A DNA stretch of 64,000 nucleotides from CAXMQZ01 sp963707075 (GTDB lineage Bacteria > Acidobacteriota > Thermoanaerobaculia > Multivoradales > JAHEKO01): positions 310,001 to 374,000 of the forward strand of contig CAVPOX010000002.1 in assembly GCA_963707075.1 (NCBI GenBank). The letters are read 5' to 3'. The translations under genes and the position numbers were made by a program. Positions 25,291 to 34,010 of the stretch are shown here, piece after piece; position 1 is the first letter of the stretch, and the number at the start of each line of letters is the position of its first letter. The notes under the pieces were generated by a model. The model worked only from the letters and a program-made list of their open reading frames with translations. It was not told the origin of the DNA and did no database searches.

Positions 25291-25710
25291 CTACTTGGCT
25301 TTCTTCTCCTTTTTCTTCTTGCTCTTCTTCTTGTCGGGCTCGGGCTCGCTTGCACCTGTCTCGACGAACTCGATCAAGGCCATTTCAGCGCCATCACCCC
25401 GCCGAGGTCCGAGCTTGATGATCCTCGTGTACCCTCCAGGGCGTTCCTGAAACCGCGGTGCGATGTCGTCGAAGACCTTCTTGACCAGATCTCGTTCGGG
25501 CAATAGACGGTTGACCTGGCGCCGGGCATGCAGGGTGTCCCGCTTTCCCTGGGTCACGACCTTCTCTGCAATCGGCCGTAGTTCCTTGGCCTTGTGCAGG
25601 GTGGTCTTGATCCGCTCCTCCTTGACCAAAGAGGCCAGTTGGTTGCGAAACAACGCCTTGCGGTGGGCTGGACTGCGGCCCAACTTGCGACCTTTGACTC
25701 GATGACGCAT
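25291..25710 (-). CDS. rplQ: 50S ribosomal protein L17
   Basis: A 139-residue L17, starting MRHRVKGRKLGRS at the ATG at 25710. The core (about 1-118) matches the family and is followed by a lysine-rich tail (DKKKSKKKKEKKAK) that should reach into rRNA or the exit-tunnel surface. It is the last gene of the alpha operon, 23 bp after rpoA. Open frame upstream is not used because the L17 N-terminus is exact. Confidence 0.97.
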   Translation of the reverse strand: MRHRVKGRKLGRSPAHRKALFRNQLASLVKEERIKTTLHKAKELRPIAEKVVTQGKRDTLHARRQVNRLLPERDLVKKVFDDIAPRFQERPGGYTRIIKLGPRRGDGAEMALIEFVETGASEPEPDKKKSKKKKEKKAK

Positions 25711-25733
25711 GGTTATCGACTCCTTGCAGGCCC

Positions 25734-26717
25734 TCAGGCCGGGGCCTGTGGCGATTCCTCTGGCACGTCCATACCCAGGCGCAGCCCGTTCTCCGCGAGG
25801 ATCTCCTGCACCTCTTCCAGAGACTTGCGGCCGAAGTTCTTGGTCTCCAGCATCTCTCTTTCGGACCTTCGGACCAGATCTCGCAGAGTGTGGATGTTGG
25901 CGTTCTTCAGACAATTGGCCGAGCGCACCGACAGGTCGAGCTCATCGATCGTCTTCGCCAGCACGGCTTCTACCCCGGTGGCCTCCTCCGCCGGCTCACC
26001 CACGACTTCCTCGACGACGCTATCCTCTGACTCGATGAAGATCATCAGGTGATCCTTGAGCAATGTCGAGGCCAAAGACAGAGCCTCTTCAGGCTTGACA
26101 GTGCCATTCGTCCAGATTTCCAGCACCAGTCTCTCGTAGTCGGTGGCCCGACCGACGCGTGCTGCTTCGACCCGATAGTTGGCCCGCTTGATGGGAGAGT
26201 GCACGGAATCCACAGGCACCCAGCCGACGCCCAGGCTCTCGTCGAAGTTCTTCTCGGCGCTGACATAACCCCTGCCCATGCTGATCTGGGCTTGGAGCTT
26301 CAGCTTTCCCTCTTCATTCAAGGTGGCCACATGCACATCGGGATCACAGATCTCGATCTGAGCATCGCCCATCAGCTGTCCCGCGGTGATGGCACCAGGC
26401 CCGGTCACATCCAGGCTGAGGAACTTGGGTCCCTCCCCATGCATGCGAATCGGAATCTCCTTGAGATTCAAGATCAGATCGGTCACGTCTTCGACCACAC
26501 CCGGCATCGACGAAAACTCGTGCAAGACTCCCTCGATCTGTACCGCGGTCACCGCGGCTCCCTCGATCGAGGAGAGCAGACTGCGGCGAAGAGCATTGCC
26601 AATCGTGGTTGCAAAACCTCTCTCGAACGGCTGAGCAACAAACTTGGCGTAGGTCGGCGACATGGTCTCGCCGTCGACCTCAAGGCGCTTGGGCCGCTGA
26701 AATCCCTTCCAAAGCAT
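25734..26717 (-). CDS. rpoA: RNA polymerase alpha subunit
   Basis: A 327-residue alpha subunit. The N-terminal dimerisation domain (about 1-230; EPFERGFATTIGNALRR, SSIEGAAVTAVQIEGV) assembles the polymerase, an acidic flexible linker follows, and the C-terminal domain (about 250-320; LSVRSANCLKNANIHTL, FGRKSLEEVQEIL) binds UP elements and activators. Standard alpha-operon position between rpsD and rplQ. Confidence 0.98.
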   Translation of the reverse strand: MLWKGFQRPKRLEVDGETMSPTYAKFVAQPFERGFATTIGNALRRSLLSSIEGAAVTAVQIEGVLHEFSSMPGVVEDVTDLILNLKEIPIRMHGEGPKFLSLDVTGPGAITAGQLMGDAQIEICDPDVHVATLNEEGKLKLQAQISMGRGYVSAEKNFDESLGVGWVPVDSVHSPIKRANYRVEAARVGRATDYERLVLEIWTNGTVKPEEALSLASTLLKDHLMIFIESEDSVVEEVVGEPAEEATGVEAVLAKTIDELDLSVRSANCLKNANIHTLRDLVRRSEREMLETKNFGRKSLEEVQEILAENGLRLGMDVPEESPQAPA

Positions 26718-26738
26718 AAGACGACTCCTTCTAACCGA

Positions 26739-27368
26739 TTAGCGGCTATATAGCTCGACGATCAACTGCTCTTCGATGGGCAGCTTGATGTCTTCACGAG
26801 TGGGCAGGGCAATCACCCTCCCTACGAAGTTATCCGGATCCAGTTCCAGCCAGGTGGGGATACCCCTGCCGCGGGCGGTCTCCACGCTGGCCCGAATGAA
26901 TTCGTTCTTGCGACTACCTTCCTTGACCTGGATCTGCTGTCCTGTCTTGACCTGGTAGGAAGGAATCGTGGTCTTGGCGCTGTCGACCTGAACATGCCCA
27001 TGTCGGATCAGCTGGCGAGCCTGTGACCGCGACGAGGCGAAACCCAGATTGTAAACCACGTTGTCCAGGCGCCTCTCGAGGCTGACAAGCAGGTTGTCAC
27101 CCGTCACCCCACGACGCTTCTCAGCATCCTTGAAATAGTTACGGAACTGCTTCTCCATAACGCCGTAGATGCGCTTGACCTTCTGCTTCTCGCGCAGCTG
27201 GGGTCCATACCCCAGGCTGCGACGTCCTCGGCGCTGGCCGTGCTGCCCCGGAGGATAGGCTCGTCGCTCAATCGCGCACTTCTCCTTGAAGCATCGATCC
27301 CCTTTGAGGAACAGTTTCATGCGCTCCCGACGACAAAGCCGGCAAACGGGTCCTGTATAGCGTGCCAC
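26739..27368 (-). CDS. rpsD: 30S ribosomal protein S4, zinc-binding form
   Basis: A 209-residue S4 that nucleates 16S 5'-domain assembly. The N-terminus has four cysteines (Cys9, Cys12, Cys26, Cys31) that form a zinc site as in Thermus S4, so this is the C+ form. An S4 RNA-binding domain is in the middle (RLDNVVYNLGFASSRSQARQ in part). GTG start. In many bacteria S4 represses its own operon; no leader element is visible here. Confidence 0.97.
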   Translation of the reverse strand: MARYTGPVCRLCRRERMKLFLKGDRCFKEKCAIERRAYPPGQHGQRRGRRSLGYGPQLREKQKVKRIYGVMEKQFRNYFKDAEKRRGVTGDNLLVSLERRLDNVVYNLGFASSRSQARQLIRHGHVQVDSAKTTIPSYQVKTGQQIQVKEGSRKNEFIRASVETARGRGIPTWLELDPDNFVGRVIALPTREDIKLPIEEQLIVELYSR

Positions 27369-27389
27369 TCTTGACTCCTCCTTCTTCCT

Positions 27390-27785
27390 CTAGACGCGGC
27401 GCCGTTTTCTCGGCCGGCAACCGTTGTGGGGAACGGGCGTCACATCCTGGATCGACTTGATCGACAACCCTGTCGCTGACAGAGCCCTGACAGCCGACTC
27501 TCGTCCACCACCAGGCCCGTTGACCTTGACGTCCAGTGTTCGCATTCCCGAATCTCTAGCAATCTGAGCCGCGTTCTGGGCTGCTACCTGGGCAGCGAAG
27601 GGTGTTCCCTTACGCGAGCCCTTGAAGCCGATACGACCAGCTGACGACCAGCTGATCACGTTTCCCTCAGGATCGGCAATCGTGATCAGAGTGTTATTGA
27701 ACGTAGCCTGAATGTGCGCGACGCCGTGAGGGACCACGCGCTTCTCTTTCTTTTTACCACCTTTACTTCCACGGGGTTTCGCCAT
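27390..27785 (-). CDS. rpsK: 30S ribosomal protein S11
   Basis: A 131-residue S11 of the 30S platform, with an N-terminal basic tail and the conserved VNGPGGGRESAVRAL and end VTPVPHNGCRPRKRRRV segments. Between rpsM and rpsD as usual. Confidence 0.98.
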   Translation of the reverse strand: MAKPRGSKGGKKKEKRVVPHGVAHIQATFNNTLITIADPEGNVISWSSAGRIGFKGSRKGTPFAAQVAAQNAAQIARDSGMRTLDVKVNGPGGGRESAVRALSATGLSIKSIQDVTPVPHNGCRPRKRRRV

Positions 27786-27800
27786 CCTGCACCTCTATTC

Positions 27801-28181
27801 CTACTTTGTGACCTTCTTCTTGCCCGCCACCGCACCACGCCGCGGACCCTTCCGGGTTCTTGCGTTGGTGTGGGTTCGCTGCCCGCGAGCCGGTAGGCTT
27901 CGGCGGTGGCGAACTCCCCGATAGGAGCCAATCTCGATCAGGCGTCTGATGTTCTGGCCAATGTCTTTGCGCAGGTCACCCTCCACCCGACCTTCATCCT
28001 GAATGACCTGACGGATCTTGCGAGCTTCATCCTCGGTCAGGTCCTTCACCTTGACGGTCTGGTCGACTTCCGCCTTGGCGAGTATGTCGCGTGCTCGCGT
28101 CCGACCGATTCCGTAGATGTAGGTCAAACCGACCCAAATCTGTTTGTTCTGCGGCAGATCTACGCCTGCGATTCGTGCCAT
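27801..28181 (-). CDS. rpsM: 30S ribosomal protein S13
   Basis: A 126-residue S13 of the 30S head, which contacts the P-site tRNA and the 50S subunit. ARIAGVDLPQNKQIW start, IYGIGRTRA helix-hairpin motif, and the C-terminal RGQRTHTNARTRKGPR tail that reaches the decoding centre. Lies 5 bp after rpmJ. Confidence 0.98.
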   Translation of the reverse strand: MARIAGVDLPQNKQIWVGLTYIYGIGRTRARDILAKAEVDQTVKVKDLTEDEARKIRQVIQDEGRVEGDLRKDIGQNIRRLIEIGSYRGVRHRRSLPARGQRTHTNARTRKGPRRGAVAGKKKVTK

Positions 28182-28186
28182 TCTCT

Positions 28187-28300
28187 CTACCCTTGTCGTT
28201 GCTTGTGTTTTGGATTCTCACAGATCACCCGCACCACGCCGTGGCGGCGGACGATCTTACACTTGGGACACATTCGTTTTACTGAAGCACGCACTTTCAT
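28187..28300 (-). CDS. rpmJ: 50S ribosomal protein L36
   Basis: A 37-residue protein read directly from the sequence: MKVRASVKRMCPKCK start and ENPKHKQRQG end. Cys11, Cys14, Cys27 and His32 form the zinc site, so this is the zinc-binding (C+) L36. Located between infA and rpsM, its standard place in the alpha operon. Confidence 0.97.
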   Translation of the reverse strand: MKVRASVKRMCPKCKIVRRHGVVRVICENPKHKQRQG

Positions 28301-28322
28301 GGCGCTACCCTGCCTTTTCCTT

Positions 28323-28544
28323 TTAACCCTTCAACCTGTAAACGATCCGACCACGGCTCAGATCGTAGGGCGACAGCTCCACCCTGACTCGATCACCTGG
28401 CAGAATCCGAATGAAATGCTTGCGCATTTTCCCAGACACATGGGCCAAGACCCGATGTCCGTTCTCCATCTCGACCCGGAACATCGCGTTCGGCAGCGGC
28501 TCTACTACCACCGCCTCGACCTCGATTGCTTCTTCCTTAGCCAC
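28323..28544 (-). CDS. infA: Translation initiation factor IF-1
   Basis: A 73-residue OB-fold protein that blocks the A site during initiation. The sequence runs from AKEEAIEVEAVVVE to SRGRIVYRLKG with the conserved HVSGKMRKHFIRILPGD segment. The start is GTG at 28544, with GAGGTG upstream. The frame is open further upstream, but nothing there resembles IF-1. Confidence 0.96.
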   Translation of the reverse strand: MAKEEAIEVEAVVVEPLPNAMFRVEMENGHRVLAHVSGKMRKHFIRILPGDRVRVELSPYDLSRGRIVYRLKG

Positions 28545-28572
28545 GTCTACACCTCGTCTTCTGCCCGGCGAT

Positions 28573-29328
28573 TCACGCTCTAGCGGCACCGACACCGAGC
28601 ACTCGGGGCTCACCCTCGGTGACAGCGACGGAAACCTCGAAATGAGCCGACAGCTCGCCATCTGTCGTTCGTGCTGTCCAACCGTCGGCATCGACTTTGA
28701 CACCGGCCAGGCCGGCATTGACCATCGGCTCGATCGCCAGAACCAGACCTGGTTCCAAACGCGGCCCCTTTCCTGGAGCACCGAAATTCGGTACCTGAGG
28801 ATCCTCATGCAAGGCCACCCCGATGCCATGGCCTACGAATTCCCGCACGACCGAGAAGCCGTGCTCCTCGACATGCCTCTGTACCACGTGCCCGATATCC
28901 GAGACTCGATTGCCGGGCCTCACCTGGGCGAGGGCCAGGTTCAACGCGTCCTGGGTCACGTTCATCAACTCACGGGCATGGGTCGAGACCTCGTCCACCG
29001 CGAAGGTTCGAGCCGCGTCACCGTAGTAGCCCTTGTAGAGGACTCCGCAGTCGACGCCCACGATGTCGCCCGGCTGAAGCGGAGTGTCGTCCGGGATTCC
29101 GTGCACGATCACATCGTTGATCGAGGTGCACAGGGTGGCCGGAAAGCCCCGGTAGTTCAGAAATGCCGGCACGGCGCCCGCAGATCGAATCGTTTCCTCC
29201 GCCTGCCTGTCCAGCTCACGGGTGGTGACTCCCGGGCGTATCTGTTCCGCGATTCCGTCCAGAACCCGATGCACGATAGCGTTGGCCTCGTCCATCAGGT
29301 CGACCTCACCGCGACTCTTGAGCACCAT
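28573..29328 (-). CDS. map: Methionine aminopeptidase, type I
   Basis: A 251-residue pita-bread metallopeptidase that removes initiator Met. The five metal ligands are recognisable: Asp in VGVDCGV, Asp in GDAARTF, His in GHGIG, Glu in AIEPMV and Glu in HFEVSVAV. No SH3 or zinc-finger extension. ATG overlaps the adk stop by one base (TGATG). Confidence 0.96.
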   Translation of the reverse strand: MVLKSRGEVDLMDEANAIVHRVLDGIAEQIRPGVTTRELDRQAEETIRSAGAVPAFLNYRGFPATLCTSINDVIVHGIPDDTPLQPGDIVGVDCGVLYKGYYGDAARTFAVDEVSTHARELMNVTQDALNLALAQVRPGNRVSDIGHVVQRHVEEHGFSVVREFVGHGIGVALHEDPQVPNFGAPGKGPRLEPGLVLAIEPMVNAGLAGVKVDADGWTARTTDGELSAHFEVSVAVTEGEPRVLGVGAARA

Positions 29329-29906
29329 CAGGCGTCCTCCCCGAGGGCTTCGACAATACTCCTGGAAACGTTCTCGATGGTCTGGTGTCCATCGACGGCC
29401 CGCAACAAACTGGCTGCTCGATAGTGATCGATCAAAGGCTGCGTCTGGCGGACATAGACCTCCAACCTCTGTCTGATCACCTCTTCCTTGTCATCCGCAC
29501 GCTTTCTGGCCAAAGTGCGCTTGACCAGCTCGGCCTCCGGAACCTGAATATGGATGACCGAGTCGAGCTCCCAGCCCCGCCGCTCGAGAATCACGGCAAG
29601 AGTATCGGCCTGTCCAAGGGTGCGCGGATAGCCATCGAGGATAAACCCCCTGTTGGCATCAGCACTTGCCAGCCGTTGTTCGACGACTGCGGCCATGGTC
29701 TCATCATCCACCAGCGTTCCGTTCGCCATCACAGTCTCGACAGTCTTGCCGAGCGGCGATCCCGCAGCTACCGCATCGCGCAGCATCTCTCCGGTCGAGA
29801 TCGCCGGGATGCCCAGGGTCTCGGCCAACAGACTCGCCTGGGTCCCCTTGCCCGATCCCGGAGCGCCGAGGAGTACCAATCGCTTGGCAGCGTTACCTTC
29901 GCCCAC
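29328..29906 (-). CDS. adk: Adenylate kinase
   Basis: A 192-residue short-type kinase that interconverts ATP + AMP and 2 ADP. P-loop GAPGSGKGTQ, AMP-binding STGEMLRDAV and DGYPRTLGQA are clear. The LID is the short form without the zinc-binding domain. GTG start inside the end of secY (14-bp overlap) with an AGGAC ribosome site; secY-adk-map-infA is the standard order. Confidence 0.96.
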   Translation of the reverse strand: MGEGNAAKRLVLLGAPGSGKGTQASLLAETLGIPAISTGEMLRDAVAAGSPLGKTVETVMANGTLVDDETMAAVVEQRLASADANRGFILDGYPRTLGQADTLAVILERRGWELDSVIHIQVPEAELVKRTLARKRADDKEEVIRQRLEVYVRQTQPLIDHYRAASLLRAVDGHQTIENVSRSIVEALGEDA

Positions 29907-31272
29907 GAATACGTCCTCGCTTCATGAAGCCTTCGTAGTTGCGCATTACCAGCTGACTCTCGATCTGCTGCACCGTATCCATGGCCACGCCGACGACAAT
30001 CAGGAGTGAGGTACCCCCGAAGTAGAAATTGATCCCCATGCCCTGGGTGAACCAGGCAGGCATGATCGCATCCAGCGTGGCGCCAATGAACGGCACACCT
30101 TCGACCTTGAGACCGCTCAGCAGGAACTCGGGGAGAATGGAAACCGCGGCCAGATAAACCGCACCCACCAAAGTCAGCCGGGTCAGGATGCGATCGATGT
30201 ACTCAGCGGTCTTCTTGCCCGATCGGATGCCCGGGATGAAACCACCATACTTTCGCAGGTTCTCCGCGGTATCCGCAGGGTTGAAAATGATCGAAACGTA
30301 GAAGTAGCAGAAGAAGATGATTGCTATCGAGTACAGCAGATAGTAGATCGGCTGTCCCCACGAGATGGTATCCGCCAGTTTCTGCAACCACTCGTTCTGG
30401 AACATGCCCGCGATCGTCGTGGGAATCATCACCACGGAACTGGCAAAGATGACCGGGATCACTCCACCGGTGTTGACTCGCAGCGGCAGGTAGGTGTTCT
30501 GGCCGCCATAGATGCGGCGCCCCACTACCCGCTTGGCATATTGCACGGGCACCCTCCGCTGGGCACGTTCCATATAGACAATGAATGCGATCACCGCCAA
30601 CATGAAGACCAGCAGGAAGATCAATTTCAGAATCGACATCGCGCCGCTCTGGATGCTGGTAAGGGTGGCAAAGATGGCGCCCGGCAGGCCCACAACGATA
30701 CCGGCAAAGATGATCAGCGAGATACCATTGCCGACCCCGCGCTCGGTGATCTGCTCACCCAACCACATGACGAAGGCCGTTCCGGTGGTGAGTGTCAACA
30801 CGGTGATAAAGCGGAATCCCCAACCCGGGTTCGGTACCAGGGTTCCGCCGCCAGGAGTCGTCATGCGCTCCAGCCAGAGCGAAATCGTTATTCCCTGGAT
30901 CGTGGCGATTCCCATGGTCAGGTAGCGGGTGTACTGCGTGATCTTGCGCCGCCCCAGCTCGCCTTCCTTGGAGAGTTTCTCGAGATACGGCCACACAACC
31001 GTCAAGAGCTGCAGAATGATCGAGGCCGTGATGTAGGGCATGATGCCCAATGCAAACACCGCCACTCGCTCGAGGCTGCCCCCGGTGAATGTGTTGACGA
31101 ACCCCAGAAGAGTACCCTTCATGGCCTGCATGAACTCGACCAGCGCCTGCGGATCGATCCCTGGTGTCGGGATGTTGCAACCGATCCGATACACCGCCAG
31201 CAAGCCGAAGGTGAAAGCCAGACGTTTTCGCAGATCCGGGATCGCGAAGATATTGCGGAAACTCTCGATCAC
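29893..31272 (-). CDS. secY: SecY protein-conducting channel subunit
   Basis: A 459-residue ten-helix membrane protein, the pore of the Sec translocon with SecE (encoded at 56339). Conserved GIMPYITASIILQLL, YTRYLTMG and the cytoplasmic loop AQRRVPVQYAKR are present. GTG start overlapping the rplO stop by 4 bp. Confidence 0.97.
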   Translation of the reverse strand: MIESFRNIFAIPDLRKRLAFTFGLLAVYRIGCNIPTPGIDPQALVEFMQAMKGTLLGFVNTFTGGSLERVAVFALGIMPYITASIILQLLTVVWPYLEKLSKEGELGRRKITQYTRYLTMGIATIQGITISLWLERMTTPGGGTLVPNPGWGFRFITVLTLTTGTAFVMWLGEQITERGVGNGISLIIFAGIVVGLPGAIFATLTSIQSGAMSILKLIFLLVFMLAVIAFIVYMERAQRRVPVQYAKRVVGRRIYGGQNTYLPLRVNTGGVIPVIFASSVVMIPTTIAGMFQNEWLQKLADTISWGQPIYYLLYSIAIIFFCYFYVSIIFNPADTAENLRKYGGFIPGIRSGKKTAEYIDRILTRLTLVGAVYLAAVSILPEFLLSGLKVEGVPFIGATLDAIMPAWFTQGMGINFYFGGTSLLIVVGVAMDTVQQIESQLVMRNYEGFMKRGRIRGRR

Positions 31273-31706
31273 GAGCCCAACACCTCGCAGGTCCCGCCAG
31301 CCGCTTCGATCTTGGAACGGGCACTGGCGCTGAATTTATGTGCCTGGATATTGAGAGCACCTGAGAGATCACCGTCCCCGAGCACCTTGATGCGATGGCC
31401 GGGCCGTACCAATCCCTTCTCGACCAGCAACTCTGGTGTCACTTCCCCACTGAGGTCGTTGAGACTCGAGAGGTTGACCACCTGATAGCGGACCTTGAAA
31501 ATATTGGTGAAACCTCGCTTGGGGACCCGGCGCGTCAGCGGCATCTGACCACCTTCGAAGCCCAGGCGTTGGCTGTAGCCGGAACGCGATCTCTGCCCCT
31601 TGTGGCCTCTGCCAGCCGTTTTGCCAGTTCCCGAGCCGGGGCCGCGACCGATCCTCTTGCGCGATCGTTTGCTGCCCTTGGCGGGTGAAAGCTCATGTAG
31701 CTTCAT
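31269..31706 (-). CDS. rplO: 50S ribosomal protein L15
   Basis: A 145-residue L15 with the Gly/Arg-rich N-terminal extension (RIGRGPGSGTGKTAGRGHKGQ) that threads into 23S rRNA, and the C-terminal domain ending in AGGTCEVLG. It overlaps rpmD and secY by 4 bp each. Confidence 0.97.
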   Translation of the reverse strand: MKLHELSPAKGSKRSRKRIGRGPGSGTGKTAGRGHKGQRSRSGYSQRLGFEGGQMPLTRRVPKRGFTNIFKVRYQVVNLSSLNDLSGEVTPELLVEKGLVRPGHRIKVLGDGDLSGALNIQAHKFSASARSKIEAAGGTCEVLGS

Positions 31707-31897
31707 GACCCCTCCTCGACGATCTCCACCAAATGGGGAATCTTGTTCACCATCCCCCGGATGGCGGGAGTATCCTGTCGCACGACCTCGTGCCGGATGC
31801 GTCGCAAACCGAGACTGCGCAGAACCTCGCGCTGATTTCTCGGGCGACCGGCCACGCTACGGACCTGCCTTATTCTCAATGTCTTTGCCTTAGCCAT
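31703..31897 (-). CDS. rpmD: 50S ribosomal protein L30
   Basis: A 64-residue L30 (AKTLRIRQVRSVAGRPRNQ, PAIRGMVNKIPHLVEIVE). The ATG at 31897 is chosen over a GTG four codons earlier because AGGTGGA lies at the right distance and the N-terminus then matches the family. Confidence 0.95.
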   Translation of the reverse strand: MAKAKTLRIRQVRSVAGRPRNQREVLRSLGLRRIRHEVVRQDTPAIRGMVNKIPHLVEIVEEGS

Positions 31898-31925
31898 GAC
31901 TCTGTCCACCTTGCCGATTGACGTC

Positions 31926-32426
31926 TCAGCCCTTGTCCGCTTCGACCGTCAGTCCGCGCTGCTTCATTACCGTCTTCTCGTTGCGTAGCTGGAGCAGGGC
32001 ATCCATTGTCGCCTTGACCACATTCTGAGGATTCTTGGAACCCAGAGACTTGGTGAGAATGTCCTGATATCCGGCGCTCTCCACCACGGCCCGCACCGCA
32101 CCACCGGCAATTACGCCGGTGCCTTCAGAAGCCGGTCTCAAAAGGACCTGACTAGCCCCAAAGCGGCCGAGAGCCTCGTGCGGAATCGTAGTTCCCTTCA
32201 TCGGGATCCGGCAAAGGTTCTTCTTGGCGATCTCCACACCCTTGCGAATAGCACTGGGGACCTCTTTCGCCTTCCCGGAGCCGTAACCAACCCGGCCACT
32301 GCCATCACCAATCACCACCAAAGCAGTGAACGAGAAGTTCTTGCCGCCCTTGACGACCTTGGTGACCCGGTTGATATCGATGACCTGCTCGAAAAACTCG
32401 GGATCGTTGTCATAATCTCTGGCCAA
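31926..32426 (-). CDS. rpsE: 30S ribosomal protein S5
   Basis: A 166-residue S5, involved in decoding fidelity and mRNA unwinding. Double-stranded-RNA-binding-like N-domain (DINRVTKVVKGGKNFSF) and the C-domain with GTGVIAGGAVRAVVE. The start is TTG at 32426 with a GGAGAGCAGG ribosome site. Confidence 0.97.
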   Translation of the reverse strand: MARDYDNDPEFFEQVIDINRVTKVVKGGKNFSFTALVVIGDGSGRVGYGSGKAKEVPSAIRKGVEIAKKNLCRIPMKGTTIPHEALGRFGASQVLLRPASEGTGVIAGGAVRAVVESAGYQDILTKSLGSKNPQNVVKATMDALLQLRNEKTVMKQRGLTVEADKG

Positions 32427-32446
32427 ACCTGCTCTCCTTGGGGCTC

Positions 32447-32818
32447 TTAGAATTCCAGTCCTGCGGAGCGGGCCCCATCCGCGACTTCCTTGACCCGTCC
32501 GTGATATTGATAGCCGCCGCGATCGAAAACCACGCTCTCGATGCCCTTGCCCTTGGCCCGCTCGCCGATGAGCTCACCAACCCGACGTGCGGCTGACTTG
32601 GTCTTGGCTCCACCCTCGAACTTTCCCTTGGCCTCACTTTCGCGCGAGTTGGCCTGGACGAGGGTCTCGCCCTTCTGATCGTCGATGATCTGCGCGTAGA
32701 TGTACCTGGCACTCTTGTAGACAGCCAATCGCGGCCGCTCGCTCGAACCCGCGACTCGACTGCGTACCCGACCGTGTGCCTGTTGGCGTCGTCGGAGTTT
32801 TCTCTGTGCTCTATCCAT
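32447..32818 (-). CDS. rplR: 50S ribosomal protein L18
   Basis: A 123-residue 5S rRNA-binding protein with the family segments RLAVYKSARYIYAQIIDD and FDRGGYQYHGRVKEVADGAR. Between rplF and rpsE in the spc operon. Confidence 0.97.
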   Translation of the reverse strand: MDRAQRKLRRRQQAHGRVRSRVAGSSERPRLAVYKSARYIYAQIIDDQKGETLVQANSRESEAKGKFEGGAKTKSAARRVGELIGERAKGKGIESVVFDRGGYQYHGRVKEVADGARSAGLEF

Positions 32819-32839
32819 GACTTCCTCGACTCCTGCCCA

Positions 32840-33385
32840 TTAGGCTTTGGCGCCGGCCTTGCCCACCTTCCGACGCACTACCTCGTCGCTGTAGCGAATC
32901 CCCTTGCCCTTGTAAGGCTCGGGCTTTCTCAACGATCGGATGTCCGCAGCGACCTGTCCCACCTGCTGGCGGTTGGCGCCCCTGATCGTGATCTTGCCGG
33001 CCTTCTCATCGACGTCGGCGTCGATCCCTTCCGGCAAGGCGAAGTTGACTGGATGCGAAAAGCCCAGCGCCAGTTGAATCTGCCGCCCCTGGAGCTGTGC
33101 CCGATATCCCACACCGTGAATCTCGAGGGTCTTGCTGAACCCCTCTGACACACCCTGGACGGCATTGGCAATCAGGGCTCGCATCAGGCCGTGCTTCGAT
33201 CGGATATCTCCAGACTCGTTCTCTCTGGTCACGTTGATCTCTGTATCGCCGAGCTCTACTGGAACACCCTCCAACAGTATCTCCGATACACGCCCCTTTG
33301 GACCCTCGGCGACGAACTGCCCGTCCTCCAGGCTGACCTTGACGCCATCCGGGATTGGTACCGGTTGCTTTCCTACGCGCGACAT
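32840..33385 (-). CDS. rplF: 50S ribosomal protein L6
   Basis: A 181-residue L6 near the factor-binding site, with two duplicated domains and the signature PEPYKGKGIRYSDEVVRRK near the C-terminus. 11 bp after rpsH. Confidence 0.98.
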   Translation of the reverse strand: MSRVGKQPVPIPDGVKVSLEDGQFVAEGPKGRVSEILLEGVPVELGDTEINVTRENESGDIRSKHGLMRALIANAVQGVSEGFSKTLEIHGVGYRAQLQGRQIQLALGFSHPVNFALPEGIDADVDEKAGKITIRGANRQQVGQVAADIRSLRKPEPYKGKGIRYSDEVVRRKVGKAGAKA

Positions 33386-33396
33386 GACTCTCTCTC

Positions 33397-33798
33397 CTAC
33401 CAGATCTCGAAGAGGACCTCTCCGCCAACCCGCTGTTGGCGTGCCTCTTTGTCAGTCAGCAGTCCATGTGAAGTCGACACGATGCCGACTCCCAGACCGT
33501 TGAGCACCGGTCGCAGGTCGTCTGCTCTGCGATAGACCCGTCGGCCGGGCTTGCTGACCCGTTTCATGTGACGAATCATCGGTTCGCCATCATCTGTGTA
33601 CTTCAAGTAGACCCGAATCTGCTGTTTCACGGGATCCTCGTCGAGGATCTCGTACTTTGAGATGTAGCCTTGCTCTTTCAGCAGGCCACAGATCTCGCTC
33701 TTCAGCTGCGAAGCCGGAAGATCGAGACGGTCGTGTTTCGCTACGTGTGCGGTCCGAATCCGGCTCAGCAGATCCGCGACGGGATCGGTCATAGTCAT
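33397..33798 (-). CDS. rpsH: 30S ribosomal protein S8
   Basis: A 133-residue S8 with conserved PVADLLSRIRTA start and C-terminal GVGIVSTSHGLLTDKEAR. S8 represses the spc operon in E. coli through an rplE-region site; no such structure was searched here. The first ATG (33798) is used, with AGGAGG 11 bases upstream; an ATG two codons later is possible. Confidence 0.97.
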   Translation of the reverse strand: MTMTDPVADLLSRIRTAHVAKHDRLDLPASQLKSEICGLLKEQGYISKYEILDEDPVKQQIRVYLKYTDDGEPMIRHMKRVSKPGRRVYRRADDLRPVLNGLGVGIVSTSHGLLTDKEARQQRVGGEVLFEIW

Positions 33799-33813
33799 GC
33801 TTGAAACGACCTC

Positions 33814-33999
33814 CTACCAGCTTGCCTTGATCACACCCGGCAGATATCCCTGCAGGGCCAGATTCCGGAAACAGATACGACATAGCGCAAACTTGCGCAT
33901 ATGCCCGCGAGGACGACCGCACCGCTGACACCGATTCCGATGTCGCACCGAGAACTTGGCGCGCTTTCTGGTCTTGGCGATCTTTGCTTTTGTTGCCAC
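33814..33999 (-). CDS. rpsN: 30S ribosomal protein S14, zinc-binding type
   Basis: A 61-residue short (type Z) S14 with two C-x2-C pairs in RCQRCGRPRGH and FALCRICFR that bind zinc. GTG start with GGAGGAG ribosome site. Between rplE and rpsH. Confidence 0.97.
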   Translation of the reverse strand: MATKAKIAKTRKRAKFSVRHRNRCQRCGRPRGHMRKFALCRICFRNLALQGYLPGVIKASW

Positions 34000-34010
34000 G
34001 AATACTCCTC